DNA of 64,000 bases from Acholoe squamosa (GCA_949317995.1 OX439038.1:65807576-65871575); one strand, 5' to 3'. Shown: positions 29,784 to 40,695, counted from the first letter of the stretch. Notes: generated by a model not told the origin, from the letters alone. Program-made: numbers and translations.

Positions 29784-32534
29784 ATGGCGTGGCTAACTAT
29801 ACTATGTGTCTTATGTTCCTTATGGGGTGTGGTTGATGCTGGAAGGCACACTTTCGAGACTTTAGAGAGAGCCGAATTGGGTGTCATTTTGCAACCTGGC
29901 AGACGCATTTCCACGGCTGAGCACAATCATGTATCGCAAGTGTTTGTGTTAGGGATACCAGATAGATTACCAGAACCGGAAATGGAAAGTATTTATGAAC
30001 AATGTGTGAAAAATATGCAGGTTATGTGTGATATTCAGCATCACAACAGAACATTATTATTTGAAGATACCTGTGACAATATCAAACAGAAAGAGGAATG
30101 GTTGAATCAAATTATTAGAAAATTAATACAAGCCCGAGAAGAGGAAGTGGAAAAGCTGATGGAAAATATACCTGAGCAACAGGAAGTCAAGAGAACTAAG
30201 AGAGCCGGTATACCAGGTCTGAATATTATAGGAGAATTGTCGTACTATATTTTTGGCACTGGGAGAGCTGACGATGTAGCCAGAAATGAAAAGGATATTC
30301 AATTATTGAAGACATCATATTATAAGATGCGTGAGGTTATTAAAACATTAGCCACCAGTGTTAGCAATGGCTTGGAGGAAGTCATGGCGGAAGTGGGAGA
30401 GTTGGTGGATAGACAGTTACAGTTGTATGAAATGGCCAAGATATCATTAAAGAGGCGGAAGTTGCTGGAAAGAACTCAAACTATGCACAGTGTGGCATTA
30501 TATGAACTATCCATTGTGTATAACCATGAAAGCCTGCTGACAAGAGTCAAATGGGGGTATATTATACACTTATTAAATGAACTCATTGAGATAAAGGATA
30601 TGGCAGCTGAGGTAAGATTGGCATCACGAAGAAAACTATCATCAAAATTGGTCACTAGAGAAGATCTGAAGGAAGCTATAGTCAACACTGAAGTATATTT
30701 GAAGGCTACATACCCACGATTTAGGGTCGCTTTTACTGATCCTGAATATTATTATGACAATAGTGTGGTACGAGTATATCAGCACCAAGGTCGTGTGAAG
30801 ATGCAGATACGGATTCCTGTGGTGTCAGAAGAACACATATTCTGTGTGTACTCTGTGAAGGTGTTTCCGGTGCCAGTACGGCTGGCCAACAAAGAAGCTG
30901 ACGGGACGAGAATAGAAGGATTGCCATCAGAAGTAGCCATATCTAAGAATGGACGATATTATATATCGGAGCCAGTGGTGAATTGGGCGCGTTGCCATGG
31001 CAATTCAATAGCAGTATGCCCAGATATTCCACACATGAGGAAGATAGCTGAACGAGGGTGCATGGCGGCACTGATAAGAAATGACAAGACGGCCATAGCA
31101 GAAACATGTGAGATCAGCTACATAGTTCAACCAAGTTTCCCTTCCTTTGCGATAGCATTGGGAAAGGGTCGTACTTTGGTATCGGGACCCGACATACAAG
31201 GTCAATTGATGTGTCAATCAAGCCCACCCGTTAAAGTGAACATGCATCATTACGCCATACTGAACATTGGGTGTGACTGCGCATTTATGACTGCCGGGGC
31301 GTGGATGCCTTACAGTTTGGCAGGATGTGGTCATGTGAACATGGAAACTAATGTGACTTTTGTAAATAATGATTTATTACAGATGAATAGTGTTAAGAAA
31401 TTGACATGGATAAAGGCCGTATTAAATGGTGAAACTGTAGAGGTACTGCAGGATGAAGTGTTGCCAAAGTTAGTGAAGACCAAAATTAAACACAAAGCTA
31501 GAATACAACAGTCACCAGCAGCTGTCAATCTTAAGAATTTGGTGAGTGCAATGGAAGACGGATCAGCATTGCCCGATCTGGATGGCATGAGTGGTGGAGG
31601 CCATTTTGCCACTGAATCATTATGGGATTATTCACCAGTAATGATTGCAGGGGTGGTTATTGTGACTTTGATGGTGGTGCAATACTTCTGTTTAAAGAGA
31701 CTATTAATGGCATATATATTAGCAAGAATGTCCATGAGAATAAGGAGCCTAGAAACTTGGGACTATGAAAAGTATGGTGAAGATGTCGGAGGTGATTATG
31801 TGGAGGAAGATCCGGAGCACAAAACAACGATAGCTATATTATCATTGGTGGTGATAGTACTGGTGATAGTAGTAGTGTTGCTGGTAAGAAAGGTGCGACA
31901 ACTAAAGAGGCTGCAACCAGTGGATGGACTGTATCTACAGGTGGCAACTAAGGAAATTACAGAAATAATACCATTAGGGGAGAGTCTAATGCCTTTAGAC
32001 CAGGTGTTTCAAAGACCAGCAGAACAGGCTCTTATTAGAGACGTGGCAATAAGCTACTCGTGCCCGAAGTATATAGCTACAGTTCAGTGGGGTCGAGTGT
32101 TATATTCCACTGAGATGGCAACGGCGGAAAACGCAGTGCCATTGCCATTGCCGGCCACTGTGAAGGTGTCGAAGAAATTAGCAGGGATACTGAACGGTGA
32201 TTATGGATTTACGGTGATGACAAGATTGATTAGGTATAGTGGGGGCCTGGCGACAGGTGTACCTTTAGAGATCCCTATGATATCAGCGGCGGGCTGGACA
32301 CCAATAAGGAACAGGGAGATTAATACACATCAGCTATCTGACACGGGACATGCCAGAGCAATGGCTCAGTTAAGAAGATCAAGACAGTTACCAGAAGTGC
32401 CGGGCGAATCATATGGGGCTACGGCTGTCTCATATTCAGTGAACAAGGGTCATAAAGAATCGGTGAATGTGGCTCTGAGAAGTCCAGAGTCCAGGACGGG
32501 ACCATCATCGGTGTACGTGGACTTGAATGAATAG
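29784..32534 (+). CDS. env: Envelope glycoprotein, F-type (errantivirus/baculovirus-F-like), with a long tail
   Basis: The ATG at 29784 opens a signal peptide (MAWLTILCVLCSLWGVVDAG); the frame is also open upstream from 29691 without an ATG, which could serve a spliced message. 916 residues, numbered from this Met. A furin-like RTKR at 137-140 is followed by a Gly/Ile-rich fusion-peptide-like segment (AGIPGLNIIGELSYYIFGTG), then long helices (KTLATSVSNGLEEVMAEVGE), the hallmark layout of class I F-type fusion proteins. Cysteines are scattered through the ectodomain. TM-like segments lie at about 617-637 and 681-701. After them come about 215 residues of unknown, partly folded sequence ending SVYVDLNE. 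Typical errantivirus Env is about half this length. It mediates entry in relatives; here the frame is intact. Confidence 0.88.
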   Translation: MAWLTILCVLCSLWGVVDAGRHTFETLERAELGVILQPGRRISTAEHNHVSQVFVLGIPDRLPEPEMESIYEQCVKNMQVMCDIQHHNRTLLFEDTCDNIKQKEEWLNQIIRKLIQAREEEVEKLMENIPEQQEVKRTKRAGIPGLNIIGELSYYIFGTGRADDVARNEKDIQLLKTSYYKMREVIKTLATSVSNGLEEVMAEVGELVDRQLQLYEMAKISLKRRKLLERTQTMHSVALYELSIVYNHESLLTRVKWGYIIHLLNELIEIKDMAAEVRLASRRKLSSKLVTREDLKEAIVNTEVYLKATYPRFRVAFTDPEYYYDNSVVRVYQHQGRVKMQIRIPVVSEEHIFCVYSVKVFPVPVRLANKEADGTRIEGLPSEVAISKNGRYYISEPVVNWARCHGNSIAVCPDIPHMRKIAERGCMAALIRNDKTAIAETCEISYIVQPSFPSFAIALGKGRTLVSGPDIQGQLMCQSSPPVKVNMHHYAILNIGCDCAFMTAGAWMPYSLAGCGHVNMETNVTFVNNDLLQMNSVKKLTWIKAVLNGETVEVLQDEVLPKLVKTKIKHKARIQQSPAAVNLKNLVSAMEDGSALPDLDGMSGGGHFATESLWDYSPVMIAGVVIVTLMVVQYFCLKRLLMAYILARMSMRIRSLETWDYEKYGEDVGGDYVEEDPEHKTTIAILSLVVIVLVIVVVLLVRKVRQLKRLQPVDGLYLQVATKEITEIIPLGESLMPLDQVFQRPAEQALIRDVAISYSCPKYIATVQWGRVLYSTEMATAENAVPLPLPATVKVSKKLAGILNGDYGFTVMTRLIRYSGGLATGVPLEIPMISAAGWTPIRNREINTHQLSDTGHARAMAQLRRSRQLPEVPGESYGATAVSYSVNKGHKESVNVALRSPESRTGPSSVYVDLNE

Positions 32535-33387
32535 AGCTGAAATTGATGAATGAGACGCCATCATGATAGAGACTTGACATAGAGTGCGTCAGGACGAGAA
32601 GAGGGGGGGGGAGAAAGATATCGTGCAGCTGGCGTGAGACGAAGGGATGGAATAGACGATACAGAGACGATGTACAGATAGATTGCTGTAATGTCTGGGA
32701 AACAGGGCCAGTGTGTATTATTAGTGAGATAATATAGTCAAAAGAAAATTGTAATTTGATTGTACGCCGACTAATGAGACACTAACTACGACGTAATGTG
32801 GCAAGTACAAAGATTTCTGATGTATATATTCGTTGACAAGCTGTGCACGCGTGAGTTAAGTAAGAGGTTGCTAGGTGTAACCCAAGACGCGTTAGAGTGT
32901 GTTTTAGAGTGATGCTTGGGGCAAAGGGTAGATAGAGGGGAACGTTTTGGAACAAGGGGTTGACAGATGTAAGGAGATTTACTGGCCCGATTGGGTGTAA
33001 CTGGTGTCGACGCCCGGGTAAGGATAGTAAAAAGAATATATAAACATAGAATGGGACAAAGTGCTTAGTAAAGGCGAGTGAATGAGTAAAATAAATAACA
33101 AAGGAAAGAAAAAAATAAATTGAGAATTAAGGAATGAGAGAATTGTAATAATAAAGTATATGTTAGAGGACAAGTTTGCGCTAAGAATAAGTCACCAATG
33201 CAGTGTGGAAAATACATATAGTAATAATGCATGGTATTATATAAGTATGGTGTATATGTATGTACATAAATAAATATTTGAATGTATAATATGATAACGA
33301 TGATTACCTCAGGTATTAGTGACAAAACAATACATAAAATGTATTCAAGCATAATTTATGCTTGACAATTGGTGTGACTCGCGTCAC
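32535..33387. other. Long non-coding region between env and the polypurine tract
   Basis: About 850 bp without a supported frame, AT-rich towards the end. It may hold 3' regulatory or packaging signals of the element; none can be named. Confidence 0.45.
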
Positions 33388-33399
33388 AAGAGGGGAGCG
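33388..33399 (+). promoter_or_regulatory. Candidate polypurine tract
   Basis: AAGAGGGGAGCG lies 8 bp before the 3' LTR. Its position and purine content suit the plus-strand primer, although one C is included and 8 bp is a slightly long gap. Confidence 0.5.
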
Positions 33400-33407
33400 C
33401 CCGCACC

Positions 33408-34127
33408 TGTTTTGTCATCAATAACCAATAATTATAATGAATGGGTATAACAGGGTACATTTATGTGGGTATTTATTGTATGCTGTATTATGTGTGTATT
33501 TATTGTATGCTATACGAGAGAGTGCTATAGGAGTCCTGTGTAGGGTTTATGGTAGCTAGAGTTTATGGTAGCTGTGGAATGCTGCAGACGGAGATGGAGT
33601 CGACGAGATCTGGTCAGGTAGATTCTGTAGGGAGAAAGAATACGTGTGAGCCAAGTACATGGCGTCTGGAAGGTGTAATGGGTTAGTGAAAGACAGGTGA
33701 GGAGTTAGTATTGTGGAAGCTGCCGAGGAAGCAACACATACTCCTGGAGTAGACGAGAATGAAGCTGTTTAGTATTTAGTATTACACTTAGCCAATGTAA
33801 GAACGGATTAAGCAGGATCTCTATGGCACCTATACCTCTCTAGAAGCACTGGATTGTTAGAACATGAACTGCTTGTGTGTATAGACTGATGTCGTTGAAG
33901 TTATACAACCTGAATGGAATTACCAAACAACTGTAACTGTGAATAACGAGTGAACAATAAATGGTGACTTGTATCAGCGTCTTGGTGTTGGTTAAAAGAA
34001 TGGGCTAGGCCAACATCATACCACTGGAGTTAGTCTTCCCAATACATGAGATCAGTGGAACGAGCTGATAGTAACTACACAAGTGAGACCACATTAATAT
34101 ACCTATAAACACAACCCACACAGCCCA
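33408..34127 (+). repeat. 3' LTR
   Basis: 720 bp, the same length as the 5' LTR, with about three substitutions seen by eye. AATAAA lies at 33956-33961. It is followed by GGGC, the target duplication, and then the interrupted Polinton TIR. Confidence 0.95.
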
Positions 34128-34131
34128 GGGC

Positions 34132-34385
34132 CACGTGATAAGCAATGACCTCTCAGCCAATCTGAGGCCAGCAATCTGGTTACCATGGTAAAGTGACCTA
34201 CATAGGGGATTAGCAACCACCGCTCATCCAATCAGAGGCCAGCATTCTGGTAACCATGGTCACATGACCTAATTAGGGGATTAGTGCGGTCACATGACCC
34301 CTTGTTTGTAAACAAGAACACATGGTGTAGCCACATGTTCCCTTGTTTGTAAACAAAAGGGGCAGAGCTAATTATGCAAATGAGA
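34132..34385 (+). repeat. Polinton left TIR, inner part (after the nested element)
   Basis: It matches the reverse complement of about 44468-44730 and shares GATAAGCAA, TCAGCCAATC, GAGGCCAGC, CCTAATTAGGGGATTAGTG, GGTCACATGACCCCTTG and two TTGTTTGTAAACAA palindromes. Joined to 17092-17208 it makes a TIR of about 371 bp. Confidence 0.9.
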
Positions 34386-34702
34386 CACTCCTGAATTCTT
34401 CGCGCGTGGTGATAATGATAACTTAATAATGATTAGTGTTTTTTTTTAAATAAGTTATGTATAAAATAAAACACAACAAGATAAATCATTTTCTTCTTTT
34501 TATTTTCATGAAATCAGCATTTTTAATCAATCATTTTTTCTTTCGTCTGAACAGACAGCAAAGTCTCACTTTGCCAGTTTCACAGTCACTGACTCCATCG
34601 TACATTGCACTAGTTTGTATAAATCCAACACTATTTCGGCCAGATATAGGACCTGTGTCTGCATGAATTGTTTTTTCGAATTCTTCACATCATTGCGAGC
34701 CT
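34386..34702. other. Non-coding stretch between the left TIR and the protease
   Basis: AT-rich; no gene supported. It probably holds the 3' end of the minus-strand transcription unit. Confidence 0.4.
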
Positions 34703-35116
34703 CTAACTCACAGACCGGTTGCTCAGTTTTGGGTTTTTGCTCATCTGCATGACGCATTTCTTGGGGTTTCTTGTTCGACATACTTCCATCAGGAAATGTA
34801 CGCAATGAGGGCCACAGGGGTCAGCAGTAGTGTCTTGGAGTTGAAAACGGTTTCGTTGCCACTTGAACGGAGCAGAACGCTTCAGGAAAGCTAAGAACTC
34901 TGCGCTCAGCAGAGGTCAGCTGAATGAATCAAAGTAGTACACCTCTCCTGTCCTCGACACGTAAAACGCCACCCAATGTTGAGGATCCGTGTTACTCACG
35001 AAACATGTGTTCTTGATAGGGTGCTCGAGGATAGTGTCACAAGAGAAAACACCTAGGAAATGATGTTTTGTATGAATGTTATTCTTCAACACTTTGTCTA
35101 TTTCAAGTGTGTTCAT
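34703..35116 (-). pseudogene. PRO: Polinton cysteine protease (adenain/Ulp1-like), one in-frame stop
   Basis: The ATG at 35116 gives MNTLEIDKVLKNN. The catalytic His is in DPQHWVAFYV and the acidic residue in YYFDSF. Then a TGA (34916-34918) interrupts the same frame, after which it continues with a Gln in RFQLQD and the catalytic Cys in DPCGPHCVHFL, ending by a TAG at 34703-34705. Thus the His-Asp-Gln-Cys set is recognisable, and one nonsense codon breaks the protein. In relatives the enzyme matures capsid proteins. It starts 18 bp after the capsid gene stop, the usual Polinton neighbour order. Confidence 0.85.
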
Positions 35117-35133
35117 GCACTATTTTCTTGTCT

Positions 35134-36383
35134 TCAGTTCATGTGGTAGTCTGTGATGGGATGTCGATCTCTGGTCAGCTCAACGACGCTGTCGTACACC
35201 AAGTAGAGCAGTACCATTGTGGTCTCCATCAGCACCGTGCTAAAACTGAGCTCCACCCTCAGCTGAACCGCCTTTATAAGGTTCACTCTACACCGGAGTT
35301 AAATCCAGGGGGAACCACATGTAACCAGGAAATCGTTGTAGGAAGTGTCGCAGGAGCGTGAGCCCTTGTACATCCCTCTTTCCGTGTGTAGTGCTAGGTA
35401 CTCCCTCACTGCTTCCTTTTTTGTAAAGTCGGGGACGTAGGCGTCGTTCAGCACCTTCTGATCATTCACTATCACTTGAAGCGAGTTGACGTTGCAATGT
35501 TTCATTTCAAACTGGTTCTTGGCATAATTTCCGTTGAAGGTGTCGTGGTCTAGGAAACAAATCATCATGGACCTGGGTAGTTGACCTGTGTTGGAGTGCA
35601 TGTAGGTGTGATTTCTGTTGCCTGCAGGGATGGCGTAGGTTGTCACCTCCACTATGTTCACTGTGTAGTTGAACCCTGTTCTATCACTGCCTTTTCACCA
35701 TAGAATCAGCACGTAGAGCTTAGCTTTGTGGATCTTGAGTTTGTATGCGGTGGTGCCCGTGCTCAACAGATAGAAACCAGGGGCAGCTTGTTTTAGAGTG
35801 AAGTTGATTTCCGTCTCTCCAGCTATGAACTTTGGTTGATGAGCTAGGTCGAAGTGGAGTCTCGACATCAGCGAAAAGCGACCGTTGGAGATGAGTTTCA
35901 GGCAAGCCTTGTACCCTCGGTTGTCATTGTTCAAGGCATCAAAGTGACTAGCCCTGTATTGGTGCCAACTTTGGACGTTCATGATGTTCTCCTTGACGCC
36001 TCTGTCGTAGTTGAGTAAACCTTCCAGGAAAGCTCTGTAGGGGTAGGTCTCGGTGAAACTTTGAAACCTCCGATAGACACTTGGACATCCTTGAGGAGCG
36101 AGTGAGCCAAGTTGTTCACCGGAGCCACCAAGCCGGTGTCGTCCAGTGTGTCGCCGTTCGGTTTCAGCACCTCGCATTCCAGATGAAGGTAATTTTCGTT
36201 CAGGTTCGTGTACTCTTGGGACTTACTGATGGTGAAATTGATGTTGCTCCCGTCTCCCAAAGAGTTTTTCATTACTAACCCGACAAATGTGAACTTTAGG
36301 ATAGTAGTTTGAGTTGGCACTACGGCGTGCAGGTCGAGCCCAGAGAGCGCGCACTCGCTGCTGTTTTCGTGTACGTAAGCCAT
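35134..36383 (-). pseudogene. MCP: Polinton major capsid protein, frameshifted
   Basis: From the ATG at 36383 (MAYVHENSSECALSGLDLH) the frame is good to about 36060 (SLLKDVQVSIGG). It then moves to a second frame (YPYRAFLEGLLNYDRGVKEN, SWHQYRASHFDALN, ISNGRFSLMSRLHFDL) until about 35695. A third holds IPRSMMICFLDHDTFNGN-like sequence to about 35300, and a last one holds the C-terminal part (LYLVYDSVVELTRDRHPITD) ending at 35134. The ensemble corresponds to the double-jelly-roll capsid protein of animal Polintons (the F54H12.2-like family). At least three frameshifts make it a pseudogene. Confidence 0.82.
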
Positions 36384-36455
36384 TGTGTTCCCTCTTCACG
36401 TCGGTCTTAGACTGACGCTGGTGACCTCTAATCCTTTTATTTATAGGCCGCCTCC

Positions 36456-36866
36456 CTAGCGATTGAAAATGTCCCCCCCGTCTCTTGCAAGAACCGCTTC
36501 CCGTTTAAGGAGCCCCCGACGTTTGGCCCCCGCTTTCTTGGGTGTCGTTTTTTTTTTCCCTGGAGAGATCACTTTACCCGCCAGAGTCTTCAGAGCACCT
36601 ACTCCTCTGTTTTTCATGCTGTTCTTGAAAGTACCTCCCTCCATCATATCCTTGGCCACACCCACGCCAGCGCGGAACAGAGTTTTCCCCACTGTCTTCA
36701 AAAGGGGTGTGGCTGCGGCATGAGTCCTAAGAGGGCGCCACCAAAACCGTGATTGTTCTTGAAAAATCGTCCGCTGTACACGTTGATTCCGTTACCAAAC
36801 TGAGCGTTGTAGTAATCGCTGTATCCTTGTCCGGTGGTACCCTTCAGTGAAAAGTACGGCGCTCAT
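36456..36866 (-). pseudogene. Polinton small core-like basic protein, frameshifted
   Basis: The ATG at 36866 lies 22 bp after the penton-like gene. Soon after it the frame shifts to one with GINVYSGRFFKNNHGFGGAL, and again near 36712 to TVGKTLFRAGVGVAKDMMEG, then KNRGVGALKTLAGKV and a Lys/Arg-rich tail. Short Gly/Lys-rich proteins of this pattern sit between the capsid genes in many animal Polintons. A DNA-condensing or internal virion role is inferred. Two frameshifts. Confidence 0.7.
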
Positions 36867-36887
36867 TTACGTATCACGTTTGCACGT

Positions 36888-37877
36888 TTAACGTTTGATG
36901 GGTCTCAGATGAAGTGTCACCGTCACCTCTCCTCTCATGAATGGTATGGATCGGCCGGTTCTGTCTCTTAAGTAGATGCTGACCTCGTCCAACCTTTTGG
37001 ACTTCAAGGGAAAATAATCCAAATGTGGAAAACTGATAGCATGCATTCCCCCTTTCCGCAGTCCGGTTCTGTCGACTGCGACGCAGCGTAACAGAGGGAC
37101 GTGCATGTCGCCCAATCGTCTGTCTTGAATGGCGTCAGTGTATACATACACAGAGTACACATCTCCAAAGGGGTCCATGATGTAGACGCTGGTGGTCGTC
37201 GTCACGAAATGAGTTTTTACCCTGAATCCTAGAATGTGCACCAGATGTTCGGTGACAAGCACGCCAGTGTGCTGGGGCATGTTGATGGTGACGCGTCAGC
37301 GAGTCGTACGAGAAGACGGCCTTCGAATTTTTCAAATAGTTCTGACCTTCTAAATTATCTGTCAGGAGCAGGTTCAAGTGCTTGATGAACTGAGCATTGT
37401 TTCCCTGAAAATGGGTGGCACGGGGAATATGTTCGGCAGCAGCATTCGCACACATGTTTTTTTCTCCATGTCTTGAACTATGGCGTGTTCCATACTCCTT
37501 ATTTTTCGCCTCTTGTTGGACGTTGTCAGGTATTGCTTGTACAGGGCAGAATTTTCTTGGGTAAACGTGACATACTTTGACTTCTTTCCAGGTTTCAATA
37601 TCTGCACCTCCAACTCTTTTTCTAACAGCTTCAGTGTTTTTTCGTTGACAAAGTTCTCCTCCGTCCTAGTCAGAGGATAAGTGCTTCTGATGATCTTTTG
37701 CAGGTTGATCACTCTGTCCACCGTCTTCCAGTCCACCTCAGGACTTTTCTTGGAGGTTTTCTCTCATTGAAAACTCTTTTCGCCTCGGCTAGCGAGTTCT
37801 TTGTGGGTTTGAAAAGAGGTCAGAGTGTTCTGAGAGAAATAGTCCATAGAACTGTTGCTAGGCAGGGTGATTTTCAT
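36888..37877 (-). pseudogene. Polinton penton-like minor capsid protein, frameshifted
   Basis: It starts at the ATG 37877, 6 bp after the integrase stop, with MKITLPSNSSMDYFSQNTLT. A frame change follows near 37770 to the stretch with LQKIIRSTYPLTRTEENF. Another comes near 37440 (HLNLLLTDNLEGQNYL). A last one, from 37280, holds the best-conserved C-terminal half (YTDAIQDRRLGDMHVPLLR, SIYLRDRTGRSIPFMRGEV, TLHLRPIKR). This is the single-jelly-roll minor capsid/penton family (PW). Three or more frameshifts; not functional here. Confidence 0.78.
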
Positions 37878-37883
37878 AGTGTC

Positions 37884-39144
37884 CTACGAGATTTTCTTGA
37901 CAGGAATCCACTCGTTGAACTTATCGCCATAACCTAGCCAACGCACAAAAGCTAAGCGTTTGCCCTTGGCGGTCTTGTAGCGCAGCACCTTGTCTATCAG
38001 GTAGGTCTTGCCGTAACGACTATTGGAGACCTTCTGAACCTCCTCTGGATAAAACACGCCCTTTATCTCTTTCCCAGTGTCGTTTTTCAGCTCGAACCCT
38101 CTGCTACCCAACGTTTTAGCGACGTTGAGCACTTCCTCCTTCCAGTTTCCCTTGTAACCTTTGTCGAAGGGTCCTTTAGCCTTCAACATTCTCACTCTGT
38201 TGCCTGGAACAATGACGTCGGTGCCGGAGCGTCAAGGGTCCATCTTTTTCCATATTTCCTCGATTTGTTTCTTAGTAGGGAGGTCGTGTCTGTAGAAAAT
38301 AGTTTCGCTGTTTTCCGCGCTGACGTCAGCAGGCGACATTTTCAACGTCTTGTGGTGAGTGCGATTGTAAGAAGACACCACCTTGTCAAGTACGACTAGG
38401 TAGTGAGATGTGGTCTTGTGTGTGAAATAGCACCACAGCTTCTTCTTCCGACTTCGATTGAAACGCTCCACTAGACTAGCTTTGATGTTGTCGTTTTCGC
38501 TGGTGAAAAACTCTGTTTCTTTGCACTCGAGGTGATCTTGGAAGATCTTGTTGAGAAATTCTTTTCCCTTGTCTGTTTGAACAGAGCGCGGGTGTCTCTC
38601 GGCAGTCTTTTCCTCAAACGCTTCGGTGACAGATGCGCCGCCTTTGGATTTGACAGGGTTGGGTTCCGTACCGGAACCCATCGTTGTGAGACGCTAAAGC
38701 TTGCATGTCCATCAGATCTAACTGTCACTGTTGATCGATTCCCCCTGTTATCATCTAGTTCCTTGCGAATTTTCTCCGGATGGGCTTATGTTTAGTGTAG
38801 GCGTCCAGAGATCCCAAGGTGTCTCAGAAGAAAGCCGAGCTTCGGTCACGGAAATGGTGTTTCTGGAGTTTGGTGACGCTGGTGAAACTAGAGGGTGCTT
38901 TGACGTCGGGTGTACTTAGCCACCACTCGTCTCTTTTCTTTTTCGGAGTCGGAGTCGGAGTCGGAGTCGGAGTACACTTGGCGACTGCGTCCTTTCTTTT
39001 TCTTGCTTTGATTACTAGTCCTGATGAAGGGCGAGGTGTAGTAGGCGATCTCCTGCTGGAAGTCGGAGTTTTGTAAACCTTGTCGTCGTCGTAGTCATCG
39101 TACTTGTGATGGGAGGTGGCGGCGCCAACGAGTGGCATCCTCAT
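37884..39144 (-). pseudogene. INT: Polinton integrase with C-terminal chromodomain, several lesions
   Basis: 39144-38824 is an N-terminal charged, (TP)n-rich region opening right after the previous stop (TAATATG). It is followed out of frame by HKPIRRKFARN and two stops, then QLDLMDMQALASHNDGFRY with the first catalytic Asp. The segment between that and VKSKGGASV is shortened. Next come VQTDKGKEFLNKIF with the second Asp and ASLVERFNRS with the Glu. A stop/frameshift near 38200 leads to the tail MLKAKGPFDKGY and a chromodomain (LIDKVLRYKTAKGKRLAFV, WLGYGDKFNEWIP). It is a member of the F54H12.3-like Polinton integrases. Catalytic residues remain, but the deletion and stops disable it. Confidence 0.88.
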
Positions 39145-39145
39145 A

Positions 39146-40281
39146 TTAGTAGTCGTCAGCGGCGTCTTCCTCTACCTCATTGGAACTCGTTTGTTCCCTC
39201 CCTCTGCCAGCAAGTATTCTGTCTGAAGCTTTGTTAGGACCCCCTGCTTTAAAGTCTTGGTTTCCAATCAAGGAACCGGTGGGATCTTCCATGCTCAGCA
39301 CAAGCTTGAACGTCGTGTACCCCTCGGGTCTCGACGCTGTCTCCACTATGCTAATTCGACTGGCAGGATCTGTTTGTCGACCCATCATCTTGCTCACCGA
39401 ACCGTCGTTGTTCCACTTGAGCAAGTCGGATTTTTGCAGTCTCTTAAACAGCTTGGTGGTGACGTTGCTTTTCCTCTATGGAACTTGTTCGAGCAACACA
39501 TCAAGGAGGGAAGCTCGGGGGGTCGGTTGTGCTATGAGAGCAGATGCAGAAATCATGTAGTTGTTGGGATTTGTGAGAAAGAATTGTAACCTATTCAACA
39601 ACCTCTTGTATTTCAGCATTTTTTCGTGCGATTTCAAAGTGGGGTCGTTCAACACTAGGTCCAAGTCCCTGTAGATAAACTGTAGCACCTGGTGTAATGC
39701 TGCGTTGGGATGAAGACCTTGTTCTGCCTGTCTGTAGTAATAAGCCATATTGGAGGGTTGGGATATGGTGGTGGAGAAAGAGGAGGGGTTCTTGTTTTCA
39801 TGCTCATCAGCAGCAGCAGCAGGAGTAGCAGCAGCAGCACCACCACCACCACCACCACCACCACCACGACAAGCAGCAGCAGGAGTAGCAGCAGCTGTGG
39901 GGACATCAGGTGGTCCTCGTAATTTCGAGAGCGACTTAGGATCTATGAGAGCCAAGCGCTTGTAGTGTTGCTCCTCGCGGTCCGTCATCATCGAGGCAGC
40001 TGTGGTGGTGAGGTGTCGAATGAGGAGAGCGCTTTTTATAAGGGTTAAGGCCATGCCTATCAGAGCCGGAATGAGGAAACCGCCCCTTTGAACCAAGACG
40101 TTTCTCTTTCTTTTGAAGGTGGTAGCTTTTTTGCACACCGTCCTCAACACGTCAGCAGATTCTCGAAGACTTTCCAGTTGGTTCTCGGAGCCTCGGAGCC
40201 TATTAAATGCTCACAATCCTCTGGAGAACACTTTGCCAAGTGTTTAAGGGTGCCGTAATGTCTGAGTCAATGAGTAGCCAT
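39146..40281 (-). pseudogene. Polinton GGFL-type protein and adjoining virion protein, fused/broken
   Basis: The ATG at 40281 overlaps the ATPase stop (TAATG). After an early frameshift the frame opened at 40150 has KKATTFKRKRNVLVQRGGFL followed by a hydrophobic segment (LIPALIGMALTLIKSALL), like the short GGFL proteins of Polintons. It runs straight into a second unit starting about 39991 (MMTDREEQHYKRLALIDPKS), with poly-Gly/Ala tracts, then LQFIYRDLDLVLNDPTLKSH and ASLLDVLLEQVP. A TAG at 39476 and a further 91 codons in the same frame end at 39146. In relatives these are two separate genes; here they appear joined. Function unknown, probably virion-associated. Confidence 0.65.
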
Positions 40282-40695
40282 TACTTTCTCTTTCTCTTTT
40301 TGTCTAGTGGAACGAACACGATCTGATCGTCTATGGTCGTCAGGGAGGAGCGTGTTCTCAGGTTTTCCGCTGTTATCTGTTTAAAGTCCAGAAGTAGGTA
40401 TGAGTGAGGAAGCTTGAGTTCATGGGTAAATATACTGGACAGGGCCGCCGCCTTGGAGGGAAACACCTGAAGAGACAGAGTGCCTATTTGTCCCATGTCG
40501 CGAGGGTTCTTAAAAATGATCATCTAGTGAGCGTTCAGACTCATAGTTCGAAATTCGAGTGATTTCTGGAATAGGTTCTGAGTGATATATATGACGCTCA
40601 TGTTCCCGTGATGGGAATATTTGGTGAAGATGTAGGCTACCACTTGCTGATTGGAACTGCTCATCAGATTATCTAATATCAGTAGAGTTTGTTTC
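40281..40695 (-). pseudogene. ATP: Polinton packaging ATPase, C-terminal half only, one TAG
   Basis: Read from about 40695: TLLILDNLMSS (Walker B-like), YIFTKYSHHGNMSVIYITQN, then QKSLEFRTMSLNAH. A TAG at 40524-40526 follows, and the same frame goes on with MIIFKNPRDMGQIGTLSLQV, ending KKRKRK at 40281. The motif order matches the FtsK/HerA-type genome-packaging ATPase of Polintons. The Walker A half is absent: the sequence upstream of 40695 is unrelated, so a deletion or insertion has removed it. Confidence 0.82.

Larger units (their letters stand above)
17209..34127 (+). mobile_element. Env-bearing Ty3/Gypsy (errantivirus-like) LTR element, 16.9 kb, young
   Basis: Two 720-bp LTRs (TG...CA) flank gag, pro-pol, accessory ORFs, an antisense ORF and env. 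The element is bounded by a 4-bp GGGC duplication (17205-17208 and 34128-34131). The LTRs differ at about three positions by eye (near 17247, 17555 and 17559 in the left one), so insertion was recent. The domain order protease-RT-RNase H-integrase defines Ty3/Gypsy. The F-type envelope recalls insect errantiviruses, but the element is about twice their length. Lesions in gag (one in-frame TAG) and in the integrase C-terminus suggest this copy is not autonomous, despite its youth. Confidence 0.95.

Noticed and set aside
39840..39880. (CCA)n tract as a functional repeat
   Set aside because: Simple triplet microsatellite encoding poly-Gly on the minus strand; no further signal.
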